This document shows, in pieces, positions 20,206-29,640 of a stretch of 64,000 bases of DNA (the first letter of the stretch is position 1; every line of letters starts with the position of its first letter). Below the pieces are notes generated by a model. The model saw nothing but the letters and a program-made list of their open reading frames with translations. It ran no database searches and had not been told where the DNA came from. A program made the position numbers and the translations under genes. This DNA is from Dendrolimus kikuchii (taxonomy: Eukaryota > Arthropoda > Insecta > Lepidoptera > Lasiocampidae): positions 6,349,001 through 6,413,000 of the forward strand of contig JAHHIN020000030.1 of the NCBI GenBank assembly GCA_019925095.2. Direction: 5' to 3'.

Positions 20206-20878
20206 CATAATACATTGTAGTTTTTTTCACAACACTACGTGTTTGATATATCTTTAAGCGTTCTGTAATTTCACAAATATATATATATTATTTAATAAAA
20301 TTACTAACTTTTTTTCACAGTATATTTATATGTAATTATATGTAGATACATATGTATTTGTGTATATGCTGTATGTGTACACGAACTTATATATATATAT
20401 CGGGATTTTTTAAAAATTTCGATACAGCACAATGCTGAGTTGTCAACCTCGTTGACTAAAAATCTCGACGTACAAGCCTTAGATATATATATTTATTAAT
20501 TACATATATGTTTTTGTGTTTTATGTAAAAATGTTGTGAATGTATTATTTGTTTTTTATGTATAGCGTCGTATTTTTATTTTATTTTTTTAGTCAATAAA
20601 TCTTTTCTTTCTTTCTTTCTTATTAATTATGTTGTTTTAGAAATTTTGCAGGATATTTATTTCTTTGGTTTTAGGTCACTTCTCGTACACTAAGTTTATC
20701 ACAAACGATACACACTTCGATTTAGATGTATATTAACGTATGTATTTACTTTAACTGTTAAAAAGTAACTTGTTTATATTTTTTGGAAATTATTTGTACG
20801 GAGCTAATGTTTACGTAGACAGCAGCGCCATCTAACTTTATTTTAATAATTATGACATTGTGCATGACAAAGGTAATT
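20206..20878. other. AT-rich sequence with a (CTTT)n-tailed repeat
   Basis: AT-rich, with TA runs near 20280 and 20390. At about 20405-20625 lies a degenerate + strand copy of the structured repeat family that ends in CTTT units (see 56255, 58755). I see no gene. Confidence 0.4.
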
Positions 20879-20960
20879 AATGCGTTGCCATTCAGCGAGG
20901 CAATGTGGCCAGTCTTTTGGACATGTTTCCGATTGACAGCGATCTGGTACTAGATTTTAT
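20879..20960 (+). pseudogene. LINE C-terminal fragment (AIQRGNxAS motif)
   Basis: One frame reads VAIQRGNVASLLDMFPIDSD, matching the tail seen at 45235-45326 and 25344-25435. It is a short remnant of a retroelement ORF. Confidence 0.55.
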
Positions 20961-21259
20961 AGTTTAATTTTAGTTTGTTTATATAGTTTATTTTTTATTA
21001 GGTGTTTGATGTAACTAAATAAATGTATAATAAAACTACGTTTTAACGGTTTTAAGCGCGGTAATTTTATTTGATTTTGGTTTTTCCGACGTTTCGGCCA
21101 CTTTTCAGTGGCCGTGATCACGGAAGACAAAGATGTCAAGTGTCAACGAGTATTGTTAAAGTTTTATTTAGCCTACCGCCAACTTGTTAATTTTAATTAT
21201 TTAATTTTAATTTTGTTTATGGTTATTATTTACTCTATGGGAGCCTAATCTAATTTACT

Positions 21260-21324
21260 ACCGCTTCGCAACATGTTATGGCTTGAAGAGAAGAAGCGGC
21301 GCAAGAAACTCTTCAGCAAACATG
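21260..21324 (-). promoter_or_regulatory. Structured 3' RNA module in the Penelope-like element
   Basis: CATGTT (21272-21277) pairs with AACATG (21319-21324), where J1 and J2 have CGTGTT and AACACG, a compensated change. GAAGAG (21285-21290) pairs with CTCTTC (21309-21314), extended by GCT/AGC across a bulge. CCGCTTC (21261-21267) pairs with GAAGCGG (21293-21299) in the loop. Confidence 0.6.
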
Positions 21325-21384
21325 CCTAGCTCTAATAATTTTATATAATATTAAAATGGGTGGAAGGAAAAATAAAAGTAATTA

Positions 21385-21709
21385 TCAGTCAAGTTGGTTT
21401 GTGTTCCGTTGTACGCAGAAAGAGCTCACAGTGTCTTGAGGTCTGGCAGCTGGTTTTTCCTGGGTTTGGGTCTTAATAGTTTTGATAATTGGATCCCAAA
21501 CAGGTGGTACTTGCCAACCATCTTCTCTATTGAAATTTGGGTGTTTTTTTTATTTCAATAGCCTCACGCATCATTCTAGGTATGAAACGATTCTCTTTCG
21601 CGAGGATTTGTGGGTTATCGAATCTGATGTAGTGGTTGGGTTTATCCAGCGTGTGTTCACTGATCGCAGACTTCGTAGACCTTGTGTGTTTCATGTCAGC
21701 AAAAATCAA
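21385..21709 (-). pseudogene. Penelope-like GIY-YIG endonuclease, C-terminus
   Basis: The reading KHTRSTKSAISEHTLD, HYIRFDNPQILA, RFIPRMMREAIEI matches the C-terminal part of the GIY-YIG endonuclease that follows the reverse transcriptase in Penelope-like elements. After REAIEI a one-base slip in an A-run shifts the frame; in the new frame NFNREDGW, the usual next motif, appears, then a stop at 21385-21387. The reverse transcriptase and the GIY-YIG catalytic start are missing. The endonuclease cuts DNA for target-primed reverse transcription in complete elements. Confidence 0.75.
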
Positions 21710-21789
21710 ATAAAATTACCGCGCTTAAAACCGTTAAAACGTAGTTTTATTATGTATACAATTCGCGAAAACTTAAGAAAATATTAAAT

Positions 21790-22018
21790 AAATTTACTTT
21801 GAGAACTAAAATAAAATTTACATTTATTATTATGACTATTATTATTAAAATGTTATGAGCCTATGTTACTTAGAAATAATGTAGCTTTTTACTTGTGGCA
21901 GAATTTTCTAATCGGTTCAGTAGTTCAAGCGATTACTTCCTACACACAAACTCACAAACTTTACTTCTTTATAATCTCAGTATAGACAGATTATAAGTTA
22001 ATATTTAATATCTTATGT
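21790..22018. other. AT-rich spacer
   Basis: AT-rich with no open frame of note. The stretch around 21912-21990 (AATCGGTTCAGTAGTTCAAG) resembles common insect repeat sequence, but I cannot name a family. Confidence 0.3.
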
Positions 22019-22177
22019 ATGAAAACCAATACGCCAATACATTCTACGCAATTTTGTCAGAAATCTCTTAATGTGCAGGCCGTAAGGATGTGGAATGTAT
22101 TACCAATGAGCGTCAGAAGTGCAAAGTCACTTACATATTTTAATAAACTCCTCAAAGGTCGCTATCTAAATTTGTAA
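22019..22177 (+). pseudogene. LINE reverse transcriptase C-terminal tail
   Basis: An open stretch of 52 codons ends in a natural-looking stop. It contains SLNVQAVRMWNVLPMSVR and SLTYFNKLLKGRYLNL, the typical end of CR1/Jockey-group ORF2 proteins (WN-LP, then F-K-LL). Nothing of the catalytic RT remains. Confidence 0.6.
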
Positions 22178-22224
22178 ACAGTAATTTATGTATGTGTATG
22201 TAACTCTATACATACATATATATT

Positions 22225-22440
22225 ACAAATAATCGAATACAGTGCAAGAAAACTTAACTTATTTGTATTGTATTCTACTCATAATCCCTCAAGACTATAA
22301 GTAGAATACTGAGCCTAGATCACCGTCTTCTACGGGTAAGGTGCCCAGAAGGCTGGCTACGGTTCCTCGTTGGATCGCCATACTGATCCGTTGGCCGAGG
22401 TAAGCACCAGCCCTCTGATCACCTGAAGAGTCAATGAGTC
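22225..22440 (+). repeat. Dispersed repeat B, copy 1
   Basis: This stretch (TAATCCCTCAAGACTATAA to GCACCAGCCCTCTGATCACC) recurs diverged at 46048-46215 in the same orientation. The class is unknown. Confidence 0.55.
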
Positions 22441-22970
22441 GTCAATGTACAATCAGACCAATTGAAACATGACCCACCATAAGATCATTTTCCTACAGTT
22501 GTGAAATAGACAGATCGGAGAGACTCGTCTATACTCGTGAGTAACATCTGACAAATGCTATGACGTGCTATTACTATCTCTGTCAATAAGTATATTGGAT
22601 TACTGCCCGGTTCCTATGTCTCACCAACCGTTTATTTGCCTTACTAACGGTTAAAACTTGACGTAATCTATATGACGTATCTATACAAGTAATGTCAAAA
22701 TCCAACCTACGGTAAGGCAGGGGAGTGAATAGTAAGATATCGGAACCGGCCATAAAGCGACAAGCCAAAAGTGACAGAGGCCAAACCTTTGTATAAGCAA
22801 CCTTTAATGTTAGGGTCATCGTTATATGTTAGGTAGAAGAAATACACAAGAAAATAAAACATTAACAACATTAATGTGGAAGAATTTAAAAATAATAACT
22901 TTTTTTGATAATTTTATTAATTGGTTTTATTTCAAAGTTAGAAATGGCACCCACTTTAGCCTACTTAAAC

Positions 22971-24131
22971 CTAAAACCGGGTATAAACCCCATTGTTTTC
23001 AATGACTTCTAATAGTCGATTACGCATCGACCCGATTAGAGGATTGCAGATGTCGGTTCCCCTCGTGTAATTCCAAATTTCATTACAGTGCTGCTCAATT
23101 GCTTCCTTTGTCCTCTTGTTTCTGTTATTCCACATTTGAACCATCAAACCCCATCAATTTTCTATTGGGTTTAGGTCTGGTGACCTAGATGGCCATGGAA
23201 TGAGAGTAATTTCATCTTCATGCTGGGTAAACCATTTCGAGACGATTCTGACGGTATGTGCTCGACAATTGTCGTGAACGTAGGAGAATACAGGGAATTC
23301 TTCAAGTGGGTACACTATTTGCACTGTCGGTAACATTGATTCTTCCAACAAATCGACATCGACATATTTTAATGCGTTTTGACGAGGAGAAATTTGGACA
23401 AGTTCACCTATACCTTTTTTTTTATAGCCAGAAGCAGGCAAACAGGCAGACGGTCCACCTGATGGAAAGTGGTTACCGTCGCCTATGGACGTTTGCAACA
23501 CCAGGGGTGTCGCCAGCGCATTGCCAACTTCTAAAATTTTTTTTTGCCTCCAGTACCCATCCAGGCCCACATGTTAGCTGAAATTCGACCAGATAATTCA
23601 TAAGACATTACGTGATCTTCTGTGTATCGCGTATTGTTATAACGCCACAAAGTTAAGCGGCCATGTTGAGAAGATCTAAATGATTTTTCATCAGAAAATA
23701 TGGTATTTGTCCAGTCAAAGTCTAAGTAATTATGTGCAAAATTTAATCTTGCAGTTTTGTGTGCATTCGTTAAGTGTACTTTCTTAGCATAATGTCGGTA
23801 GGTAATGCACTCCAATACGGTGTAAATGATTTCTTATGGTTTGTAAACAAACGTCGTAACGTGCCGCGAAATATTGGGTACGAGAAAAAGGATGTTCTTC
23901 ATAATGGTGTAGCATATCTGTTGTGCTTTGTTAGTTTGTTATTCGACGAACGCCATGATTATGTTTTCGTGTATCTCCAAGAATGCCCTCTTCAGCGTGC
24001 CCTCTGATCCATGTTCTCACTGTGTTCCGACTTGTATTTAACACTCGTGATATTTCTCGAATGCCTTCCTCACTGAAGCCTTCCTCACTGAGCACTACAA
24101 TCCGAGCTCTTGGTTCTGCGAGACTAGCCAT
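22971..24131 (-). pseudogene. Tc1/mariner transposase (broken)
   Basis: The transposase starts at the ATG at 24131 (MASLAEPRARIVV). An HTH follows (GIREISRVLNTSRNTVRTWI), then FSDEKSF with the first catalytic Asp. In YVHDNCRAH...SPDLNPIEN the Asp and the last Glu are separated by 36 residues, hence DD36E rather than the usual DD34E. Lesions are a frameshift between 23931 and 23815, the retroposon insertion, and a TGA directly after NPIEN (near 23151) in place of the usual Leu codon. The tail runs to a stop at 22971. In intact form it excises and reinserts the element at TA. Confidence 0.82.
23414..23545 (-). mobile_element. Family A-related polyA retroposon, inside the mariner
   Basis: The body resembles family A (CCATAGGCGACGGTAACCAC, then GGTGGACCGTCTGCCTG) and ends in a poly(A) run, seen as Ts at 23414-23423. 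It splits the transposase, so it is younger than the mariner. Its 5' part differs from full family A copies, so it may be a sister family. Confidence 0.65.
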
Positions 24132-24612
24132 TATACAATTTAAATAAGTATTTAATTCTACATATTGAGTTCTAATTTTTTTCTTATTGACTATACTTAA
24201 CTTCTTATACACTTTCAGAATGACATTTTATTTTTTAAATTATAATACTTTTTCTATAACGAAAAGAGTTAGAATTATAAGACAGATTTCAGTTCGAGAT
24301 TCAAAGTATTTCAAATCATTACTGTTTTATCTAAAACATATCTAGTACAATGATAACAAAGTTTAAAATTGCGTAGTTCTCTGAGCCTAGTCACGCATTT
24401 TTATTAATGTTTAAAACGTCTTAAATGCAACACACACGATAATCCTTACTACTTTGATGGTTTTAAAGGATTTATTAGCAAAGTGGGTCATAATTCAATT
24501 GGTCTGATTGTACATATATTTGTATAGAAATATGTATGTGTATTTTTATTTACTATTAATATATGTACATATTATTGTATACACTTTAAACTATGCGCAC
24601 TGAATATCGACC

Positions 24613-24740
24613 CATTTTACAAATGTGAAATTATCTCCCGAAGGTTGTCTGAAGAAAATCGCTGTTAGCGATAAGACCGCCGACTGTACTAGTTATATGA
24701 TTGTTAACTCATGTGTATTATTTTCTTGTGTGCAATAAAG
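24613..24740 (+). mobile_element. LINE 3' end (ATCGCTnnTAGCGATAAG family)
   Basis: This holds the short stem ATCGCTGTTAGCGAT, then AAGACCGCC, and ends near TGTGCAATAAAG. A second copy at 27219-27340 shares this arrangement. I take it as a truncated 3' end of a non-LTR element; the clade is not assigned. Confidence 0.5.
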
Positions 24741-25035
24741 AATATTCTATTCTATGAAAGAGAAAATCATTTGTGGTTTAATAGCATTTATCTGTCAACA
24801 GCACTTCGCCTCTGGATATTAAAAGAACTTACGGTATTAAATTCAATTCCCTCATGTTGGCAATGGTCGCATTGGACACAGGTTTTCCGGTGAACGTGTG
24901 ATAATAAATGCTACCAACATAATTAACTAAAACAAACAAACACAATACTTTCAGGCTGAACATCTTTACACAACTGCGGATAAGCCGATTTCACTTGGAT
25001 TTATAAAAGGATTGGTAAATAATATTTTCTTAAGT
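24741..25035. other. Spacer without recognised features
   Basis: AT-rich sequence between a LINE tail and Penelope-like arms. I see no convincing open frame. Confidence 0.3.
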
Positions 25036-25039
25036 TTTC

Positions 25040-25270
25040 GCGACTTGTATACATAATAAAACTACGTTTTAACGGTTTTAAGTGCGGTAATTTTATTTGA
25101 TTTTGGTTTTTCCGACGTTTCTAAATAAAACTTTAACAATACTCGTTGACACTTGACATCTTTGTCTTCCGTGATCACGGCCACTGAAAAGTGGCCGAAA
25201 CGTCGGAAAAACCAAAATCAAATAAAATTACCGCGCTTAAAACCGTTAAAACGTAGTTTTATTAGGATTG
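25040..25270. mobile_element. Penelope-like terminal arms, inverted pair
   Basis: The left arm (near 25055-25120) and right arm (near 25180-25266) are inverted copies of the sequence that bounds the element at 21024-21781. Between them lie the hairpin GGCCACTGAAAAGTGGCC and its CCGTGATCAC flank. No coding part is left, so this is a terminal-only derivative. Confidence 0.6.
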
Positions 25271-25343
25271 GTAAATAATTACTTCAATAATTAAGCAGTT
25301 GAATGAATTAAATTAGACCTGTATTTAGGGCAACGTGTTAGGT

Positions 25344-25435
25344 GTTAGCGTTGCCATTGAACGATGACATGCAGCTAGTGTTTTGGGAACGTTGCCTATT
25401 GACGGCGATCTGGGACTCATACATATATTGTGGCG
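25344..25435 (+). pseudogene. LINE C-terminal fragment (AIxRxNAAS motif)
   Basis: The frame reads VSVAIER, then a stop, then HAASVLGTLPIDGDL, related to 20879-20960 and 45235-45326. Confidence 0.5.
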
Positions 25436-25632
25436 ACTGAGAGTAGAACTTTCTAGCAGCGTAAGCCGGTCTCAAGACTTTTAGAAAAAGGTAGAAGATT
25501 CTGGAAGGTAAAAACAAGGACAGATACATTTTAGAACAGGATAGATGATGAACAAAAAAATAAAGAAATGAGTTATAAGTTGTGTAAAGGGTCTGAAACA
25601 AAGTCAGCAAACGGCCACGATACGAAGTTTTT

Positions 25633-25958
25633 ATCCGTGCAGGAACGGAGAAAGAATACAAGTTCCTGCGGCCTGGCGGCCTGTCGTAAGAGGCGACACA
25701 ACAACCCACAGCCAGGTGGTAGGGCATTTGCCCGACTGGATGGCGACCACCCCTGCTCTAAAGTATGTCGCCATAACAACCTTGAGTTGTGTTCCGGCAT
25801 TAGTGACCAGGTTCCAGTCTCCCTTAAGAGAGCAGCAGCGCATTTGTAGCACCTCTGGTGTTGCAAATGTCCATAGGCGATGGTAACCGCTTTCCATCAA
25901 GTGGGCCGTCTGCCTGTCTGCTGAACTCCTGCAATAAAAAAAAATTAAAAAAAAAAGA
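25633..25958 (+). mobile_element. PolyA retroposon family A, copy 1
   Basis: Full-length member: it starts ATCCGTGCAGGAACGGAG and ends CTCCTGCAATAAAAAA. The family is about 310 bp, polyadenylated and present at least nine times here in both orientations. I see no clear tRNA promoter boxes, so it may be a LINE-derived 3' end rather than a classical SINE. Apparent open frames across copies are not genes. Confidence 0.8.
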
Positions 25959-25962
25959 AAGG

Positions 25963-26290
25963 TTAGTTCCTCCCTCTCATATTACCCTCATAGTACGCGC
26001 GCATGATGCACTCATTGAACTCTTGAGTCCATCTCATGCGGCACACTACTCCACCGGCAGCAAAGACCGGGCGCGGGATACGTCCCGCAGGCCCCAAGCG
26101 TGCCGACGGTGGCCGCCCACAGCACCGAACAGGTCTTGGCGGCGAGGCGGGCAGCGCTGGCCCCTCCTCGTCTTCCCTCGATGTCCCGGTGGTCGTTGAC
26201 GTCACGATTTCTTCATACGACGCTGATGACCGAGACGTAGAACCCGGCGAGGCGAGCACAGCTGATGGTGGGTGTGCGCATCTTTGTCCT
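25963..26290 (-). pseudogene. Retroelement N-terminal fragment (MRWTQEFNE motif)
   Basis: The - strand reads a Ser/Pro/Arg-rich leader, then VVCRMRWTQEFNECIMRAYYEG. I associate this start with lepidopteran non-LTR elements that also carry the ATCVDTLA and AIQRGNAAS tail. The sequence is unusually GC-rich and ends at a family A copy. This is a fragment only. Confidence 0.45.
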
Positions 26291-26299
26291 GTGTTGTTA

Positions 26300-26965
26300 C
26301 AGTTGTGTAAAACTATAACATTACATTTTTATGGTTCCGTAACAAAAAAAAAAAGATTCCGATGAATTGAGAACCTCCTCCTTTTTTCGAATTCGGTTAA
26401 AAACAGACGCGTGTTGTCTCTACGTAACCCTTTTTAATTCGTAAATTGACAAGCACTTAGTAGTTTTTCTCATTCTCAGCATAGGAATTATCTTGAAATC
26501 ATTTCAACAATAAAATAATAACAATTATTTTTAACAAGCAATTTGTAAGGCACATGCTACTGAATACGCCATTTAAGACACGATATGGAGCACAGGAATT
26601 TAGTTTTATTTTCGACATTATTTATTTTATTCAATATTTCTTATAGTACCTACCCTCCTGTAAGTAAATTGTAAATTTTTTGCTGTAGTTTTGATTCTTA
26701 TATCTGTAGCAGCGAGAGGTAGATGTTAAATGATACTTCAAGTGGCAGAGAGTAGTATTCACTGTCAAGTGCTGATGTGAACTGAAGTGAACTAATTTAT
26801 TTTGGAAATGGTAGCCTTAAGCATAAATATTAACAAGTCGTACAGCTAGTACAATATATAGCACAATGTGTGAGCGGGACGGATGAAGTGCGAGCGAGAT
26901 AGAGCAACTATTAATATGCGCGCTCCCGCTTTGCGCTAGCCAGGAGACGCCAGGAGACATAAACC
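26300..26965. other. AT-rich spacer, nothing recognised
   Basis: About 650 bp of AT-rich sequence with short poly(A) tracts. A GC-rich stretch near 26875-26950 (GAGCGGGACGG, GCGCGCTCCCGC) could be repeat-derived. I see no gene. Confidence 0.35.
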
Positions 26966-26969
26966 CCAT

Positions 26970-27218
26970 AGGATAGACCAGGCGTGTTGCTGGGAAGTTT
27001 CTTTCGCCGTTTCTTCTCTCCCAGCCATATCACGTTGCAACCGAACCGCAGATCCCGGTCCGCTGGGATCCCTCCCCTTGGGCTTTATATTACCCGTCGC
27101 CCGTTCTCAATTAGTTCATTGTGTCGCCTTCTAGTCGGCATCGTTAGATTCATTCCCTTTTCATTGCAACAGTCCAGCCGAGTTAAAGCCCCCTAGGGAG
27201 CTCCCTCGAGCAAGTTGC
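26970..27218 (+). mobile_element. J1-family 3' UTR fragment
   Basis: This matches the J1 3' UTR from its structured module (GGCGTGTTGCTGGGAAG) to CAAGTTGCC. It is then joined directly to another LINE tail at 27219. The module is partly decayed (ATATCACG in place of ATAACACG). Confidence 0.75.
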
Positions 27219-27340
27219 CTGGAAGAGATCGCTTTTAGCGATAAGGCCGCCTGCTGTTTTGCCAAGAAGTATTGCAATTATGCATGTTGTTTTTGTATTT
27301 GTTTATTTTGGTGAGCAATAAAATGTAATCTAATCTTGTA
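27219..27340 (+). mobile_element. LINE 3' end, second copy
   Basis: GGAAGAGATCGCTTTTAGCGATAAGGCCGCC, in two parts, corresponds to 24620-24665, and the end GTGAGCAATAAAATGTAAT to 24720-24740. It abuts a J1 3' UTR fragment, forming a composite tail. Confidence 0.5.
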
Positions 27341-27469
27341 TCAATGTTTCATACAAATAATAATTTTCATTAAATTTCCATTTCATTTTAATAACAACGC
27401 AGAGTCGCTAGTTTGTCAGTATTCTATAGGATACACTTCGGCGAGTGCGTTGCGGAAATAAACGAATGA

Positions 27470-27535
27470 CTTCCTCCCTCACCTTTTTACCACCAGACAA
27501 GCAGACGTACGAGTTCACGCCACCGATGTAATCGG
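27470..27535 (+). pseudogene. LINE RT C-terminal fragment, left half
   Basis: This matches 53390-53455 (TTTTTACCACC, GCAGACGTACG, TCACGCCACC). The right half of the same unit lies at 28334-28480, so about 800 bp including two family A copies were inserted between the halves. Confidence 0.5.
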
Positions 27536-27694
27536 GAAACAAAGACACACGTTATATATCCCCAAGTTAACAAGTTATGCTTGTATTATGGGCAATATAC
27601 AACGGACCACTCTGAAGCCGAACTCAGACACCCAGACCATAGTAAATAACGGAAAGTTCTTTTCCGAAATTTACCATACCAGCAATTGGCAATT

Positions 27695-28008
27695 ATCCGT
27701 GCAGGAACGGAGAAAGAATACAATTTCCTGCGGCCCGGCGGCCTGTCGTAAGAGGCGACTAAACAACCCACAGCCAGGTGGTAGAGTATTTGCTCGACTG
27801 GATGGCGACCACCTCTGGTCTAGAGTATGCCGCCATAACAACCTTGTGTTGTGTTCCGGCATTAGTGACCAGGTTCCAGTCTCCTTTAAGAGAGCAGCAG
27901 CGCATTTGTAGCACCTTTGGTGTTGCAAATGTCCATAGGCGATAGTAACCGCTTTCCACTAAGTGGGCCCTCTGCCTGTCTGCTGAACTCCTGCAATAAA
28001 AAAAAAAA
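27695..28008 (+). mobile_element. PolyA retroposon family A, copy 2
   Basis: This starts ATCCGTGCAGGAACGGAG and ends CTCCTGCAATAAAA with an A-run. It faces copy 3 (28075-28332) in inverted orientation, 66 bp apart. Confidence 0.8.
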
Positions 28009-28074
28009 TTGTACCCGGAGCCTATGCGTTGTAGTGTTGCAGGCCGGCAAAGGCTTTGCCTACTCAACGGTTAA

Positions 28075-28332
28075 CGGTTACCACCGCCTATGGACACTTG
28101 CAACACCAAAGGTGCTATAAATGCGCCGCTGCTCTCTAAAGGGAGACTGAAACCTGGCCACTAATGCCGGAACACAACCCAAGGTTGTTATGGCGGCATA
28201 CTCTAGACCAGGGGTGGTAGCCATCCAGACGGGCAAATGCCCCACCACCTGGCTGTGGGTTATTTTGTCGCCTCTTACGACAGGCCGCCCGGCCGCAGGA
28301 AATTTTATTCTTTCTCCGTTCCTGCACGGATA
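28075..28332 (-). mobile_element. PolyA retroposon family A, copy 3 (tail missing)
   Basis: A reverse copy from GGTTACCACCGCC to CCTGCACGGAT. It lacks the poly(A) end, cut near 28070. With copy 2 it forms a long inverted pair. Confidence 0.75.
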
Positions 28333-28333
28333 A

Positions 28334-28480
28334 AATATAATGGTGGAAATACCAACCAAGCGGAGGAAGCGCTTTGATTCCACTTTTATTATACGTACTG
28401 CTGAGGAGGGGAACTGTTTACTATCGTCTGTATTATTATTCCTGAAAACACCTTCTAGGTAAGCGTGCTCCACCTGCCTT
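28334..28480 (+). pseudogene. LINE RT C-terminal fragment, right half
   Basis: ATGGTGGAAATACCAACCAA to GTAAGCGTGCTCCACC matches 53452-53615. In the 53-kb copy this reads [20 protein letters not shown], then [15 protein letters not shown], the end of a LINE reverse transcriptase. Confidence 0.5.
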
Positions 28481-28668
28481 CAGGCGCGCAATTTCGGTCA
28501 AAGAAATTTACAATATAAAAAAGGAAAAATAATTTTTTGGCATATTTTTCTTATATTCAGACAGGAGATGAAGTGCAGCCGGGTAGCATTCTTCTGCCAG
28601 CTTCTAGAAGAGGACGGTATCTTGCTAATATAGTTAGGAGGCAAGCCGTTGTAAGTAATAATAATATT

Positions 28669-28673
28669 ATTTG
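28669..28673 (+). repeat. BEL-2 target duplication, left
   Basis: ATTTG directly precedes the LTR and recurs at 38403-38407 after the other LTR. Confidence 0.85.
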
Positions 28674-28985
28674 TGTGAGGTAAAAGGGTACGCACCTTGC
28701 ACAAATTTGTCGTGTCCTTCGATAGCTTAATGAGCAGGCACCAGTATAACACTCTCACATCTTCTAATTTCAATATATTAAAGTTTTATACACGTCGCGG
28801 CGCGGATGAATTGATTTTGAGAATTTATTTTTAAATATTTTTTTTGAGTGGAGACTTTTAGTACGTGTACGTGCGTAGCGAGCGGATTTTGCAACGTCTC
28901 GTTTTTGAAATGGTGCGGGGTAGAGGGGGGAGATTTTGGGTATGGAATGGGAAGGAATGAACGAATGGAATGAATGGCGCGTACA
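28674..28985 (-). repeat. BEL-2 3' LTR
   Basis: 312 bp, uninterrupted. It matches 34958-35033 joined to 38167-38402. Confidence 0.9.
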
Positions 28986-29141
28986 TCTCCCCCGGCCTAG
29001 AGGTTATCCTCTAGAAATAGAGTAAATATATTAAATAATAATAGCGTTATATAAATACATATTATACGTATTTATACATTAAATAGCGTGAGATATAAGA
29101 ATAGAGTAATAAATATATAAATAAGCGATATATGTGAGTGT

Positions 29142-29640
29142 TTATTGCGATGGTAGAGGACAGATTTTGACCACAGGACGGATGTAACTACCACTATTAG
29201 TGCGAACTTTGACAGTGCGTATAACATTATCTTTGCCGTGGTAGACTTCTTCGATTACTCCTAATGGCCAAAATAGAGGATGCGTGTTATTATCTTTAAT
29301 TACAACTACCGAACCTAACTCTACGGGTTTGGTCAGCGTGTTCCACTTTTCACGTTGTTGAAGTGAGGATATATATTCCTGACTCCAACAACGCCAAAAG
29401 CTCTGTACTAACTTGTTTGTTAGTTGAAAGCGCGTAAGGCGATTGCTAGGTGTATTTAGTACATCCTCAACGGGAAGAAACCTAAGCGGCGTAACATTTA
29501 AAAAGTGATTTGGAGTTAGAGCAGAGATATTAGAGGGATCTGAACTAAGTACACATAGAGGTCGGCTATTTAACAGACCTTCTATCTGGACTAGTACAGT
29601 ATAGAATTCTTCGTAGGTTAGACCTGAAGTCCTATAACTT
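29142..29640 (-). pseudogene. BEL-2 integrase C-terminal domain (frameshifted)
   Basis: Beyond the stop at 29618, another - strand frame carries the expected end of the polyprotein: LTYEEFYTVLVQIEGLLNSR, then FWRCWSQEYISSLQQREKW, GSVVVIKDNN and IRPVVKICPLP, with a stop at 29142-29144. This is the DUF5641-like tail of BEL/Pao integrases. The frame change near 29625 removes it from the upstream product. Sequence conservation is otherwise good, suggesting a single recent indel. Confidence 0.8.

Larger units (their letters stand above)
21024..21781 (-). mobile_element. Penelope-like element fragment
   Basis: This is a truncated Penelope-like element on the - strand. It keeps the C-terminus of the GIY-YIG endonuclease (21385-21709) and a 3' UTR. 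It is bounded by about 50 bp of inverted sequence: TAATAAAACTACGTTTTAAC on the left and its reverse complement near 21732-21751. Next to the left arm is the hairpin GGCCACTTTTCAGTGGCC (near 21096-21113) with flanking CGTTTC, a recurrent motif of these elements. The 3' UTR also holds the structured RNA module shared with the Jockey elements. Arms of the same family recur at 25040-25270, 48305-48480 and 49785-49925. Confidence 0.75.
22450..24510 (-). mobile_element. Tc1/mariner transposon, DD36E-type spacing
   Basis: Terminal inverted repeats of about 28 bp (CAATCAGACCAATTGAA, then ATGACCCAC) face each other at 22450 and 24510. Each is flanked by TA (22448-22449 and 24511-24512), the target duplication of the Tc1/mariner superfamily. 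The transposase on the - strand is interrupted by a family A retroposon (23414-23545), a frameshift and a nonsense codon. The element is therefore dead. Confidence 0.88.

Noticed and set aside
20395..20640. A CRISPR-like or satellite array
   Set aside because: Only simple TA, CTTT and similar microsatellites are present, with no regularly spaced repeats and unique spacers; the genome is eukaryotic.
21090..21125. An active hammerhead ribozyme
   Set aside because: The CUGANGA core is not present in this copy; only stem II and GAAAC match, so only a remnant is reported.
25573..25866. Open frames of 80-110 codons across family A copies (also at 27671, 53003, 56600, 59826)
   Set aside because: They recur in every copy of the repeat on either strand and have no domain or start context; they are repeat shadows.
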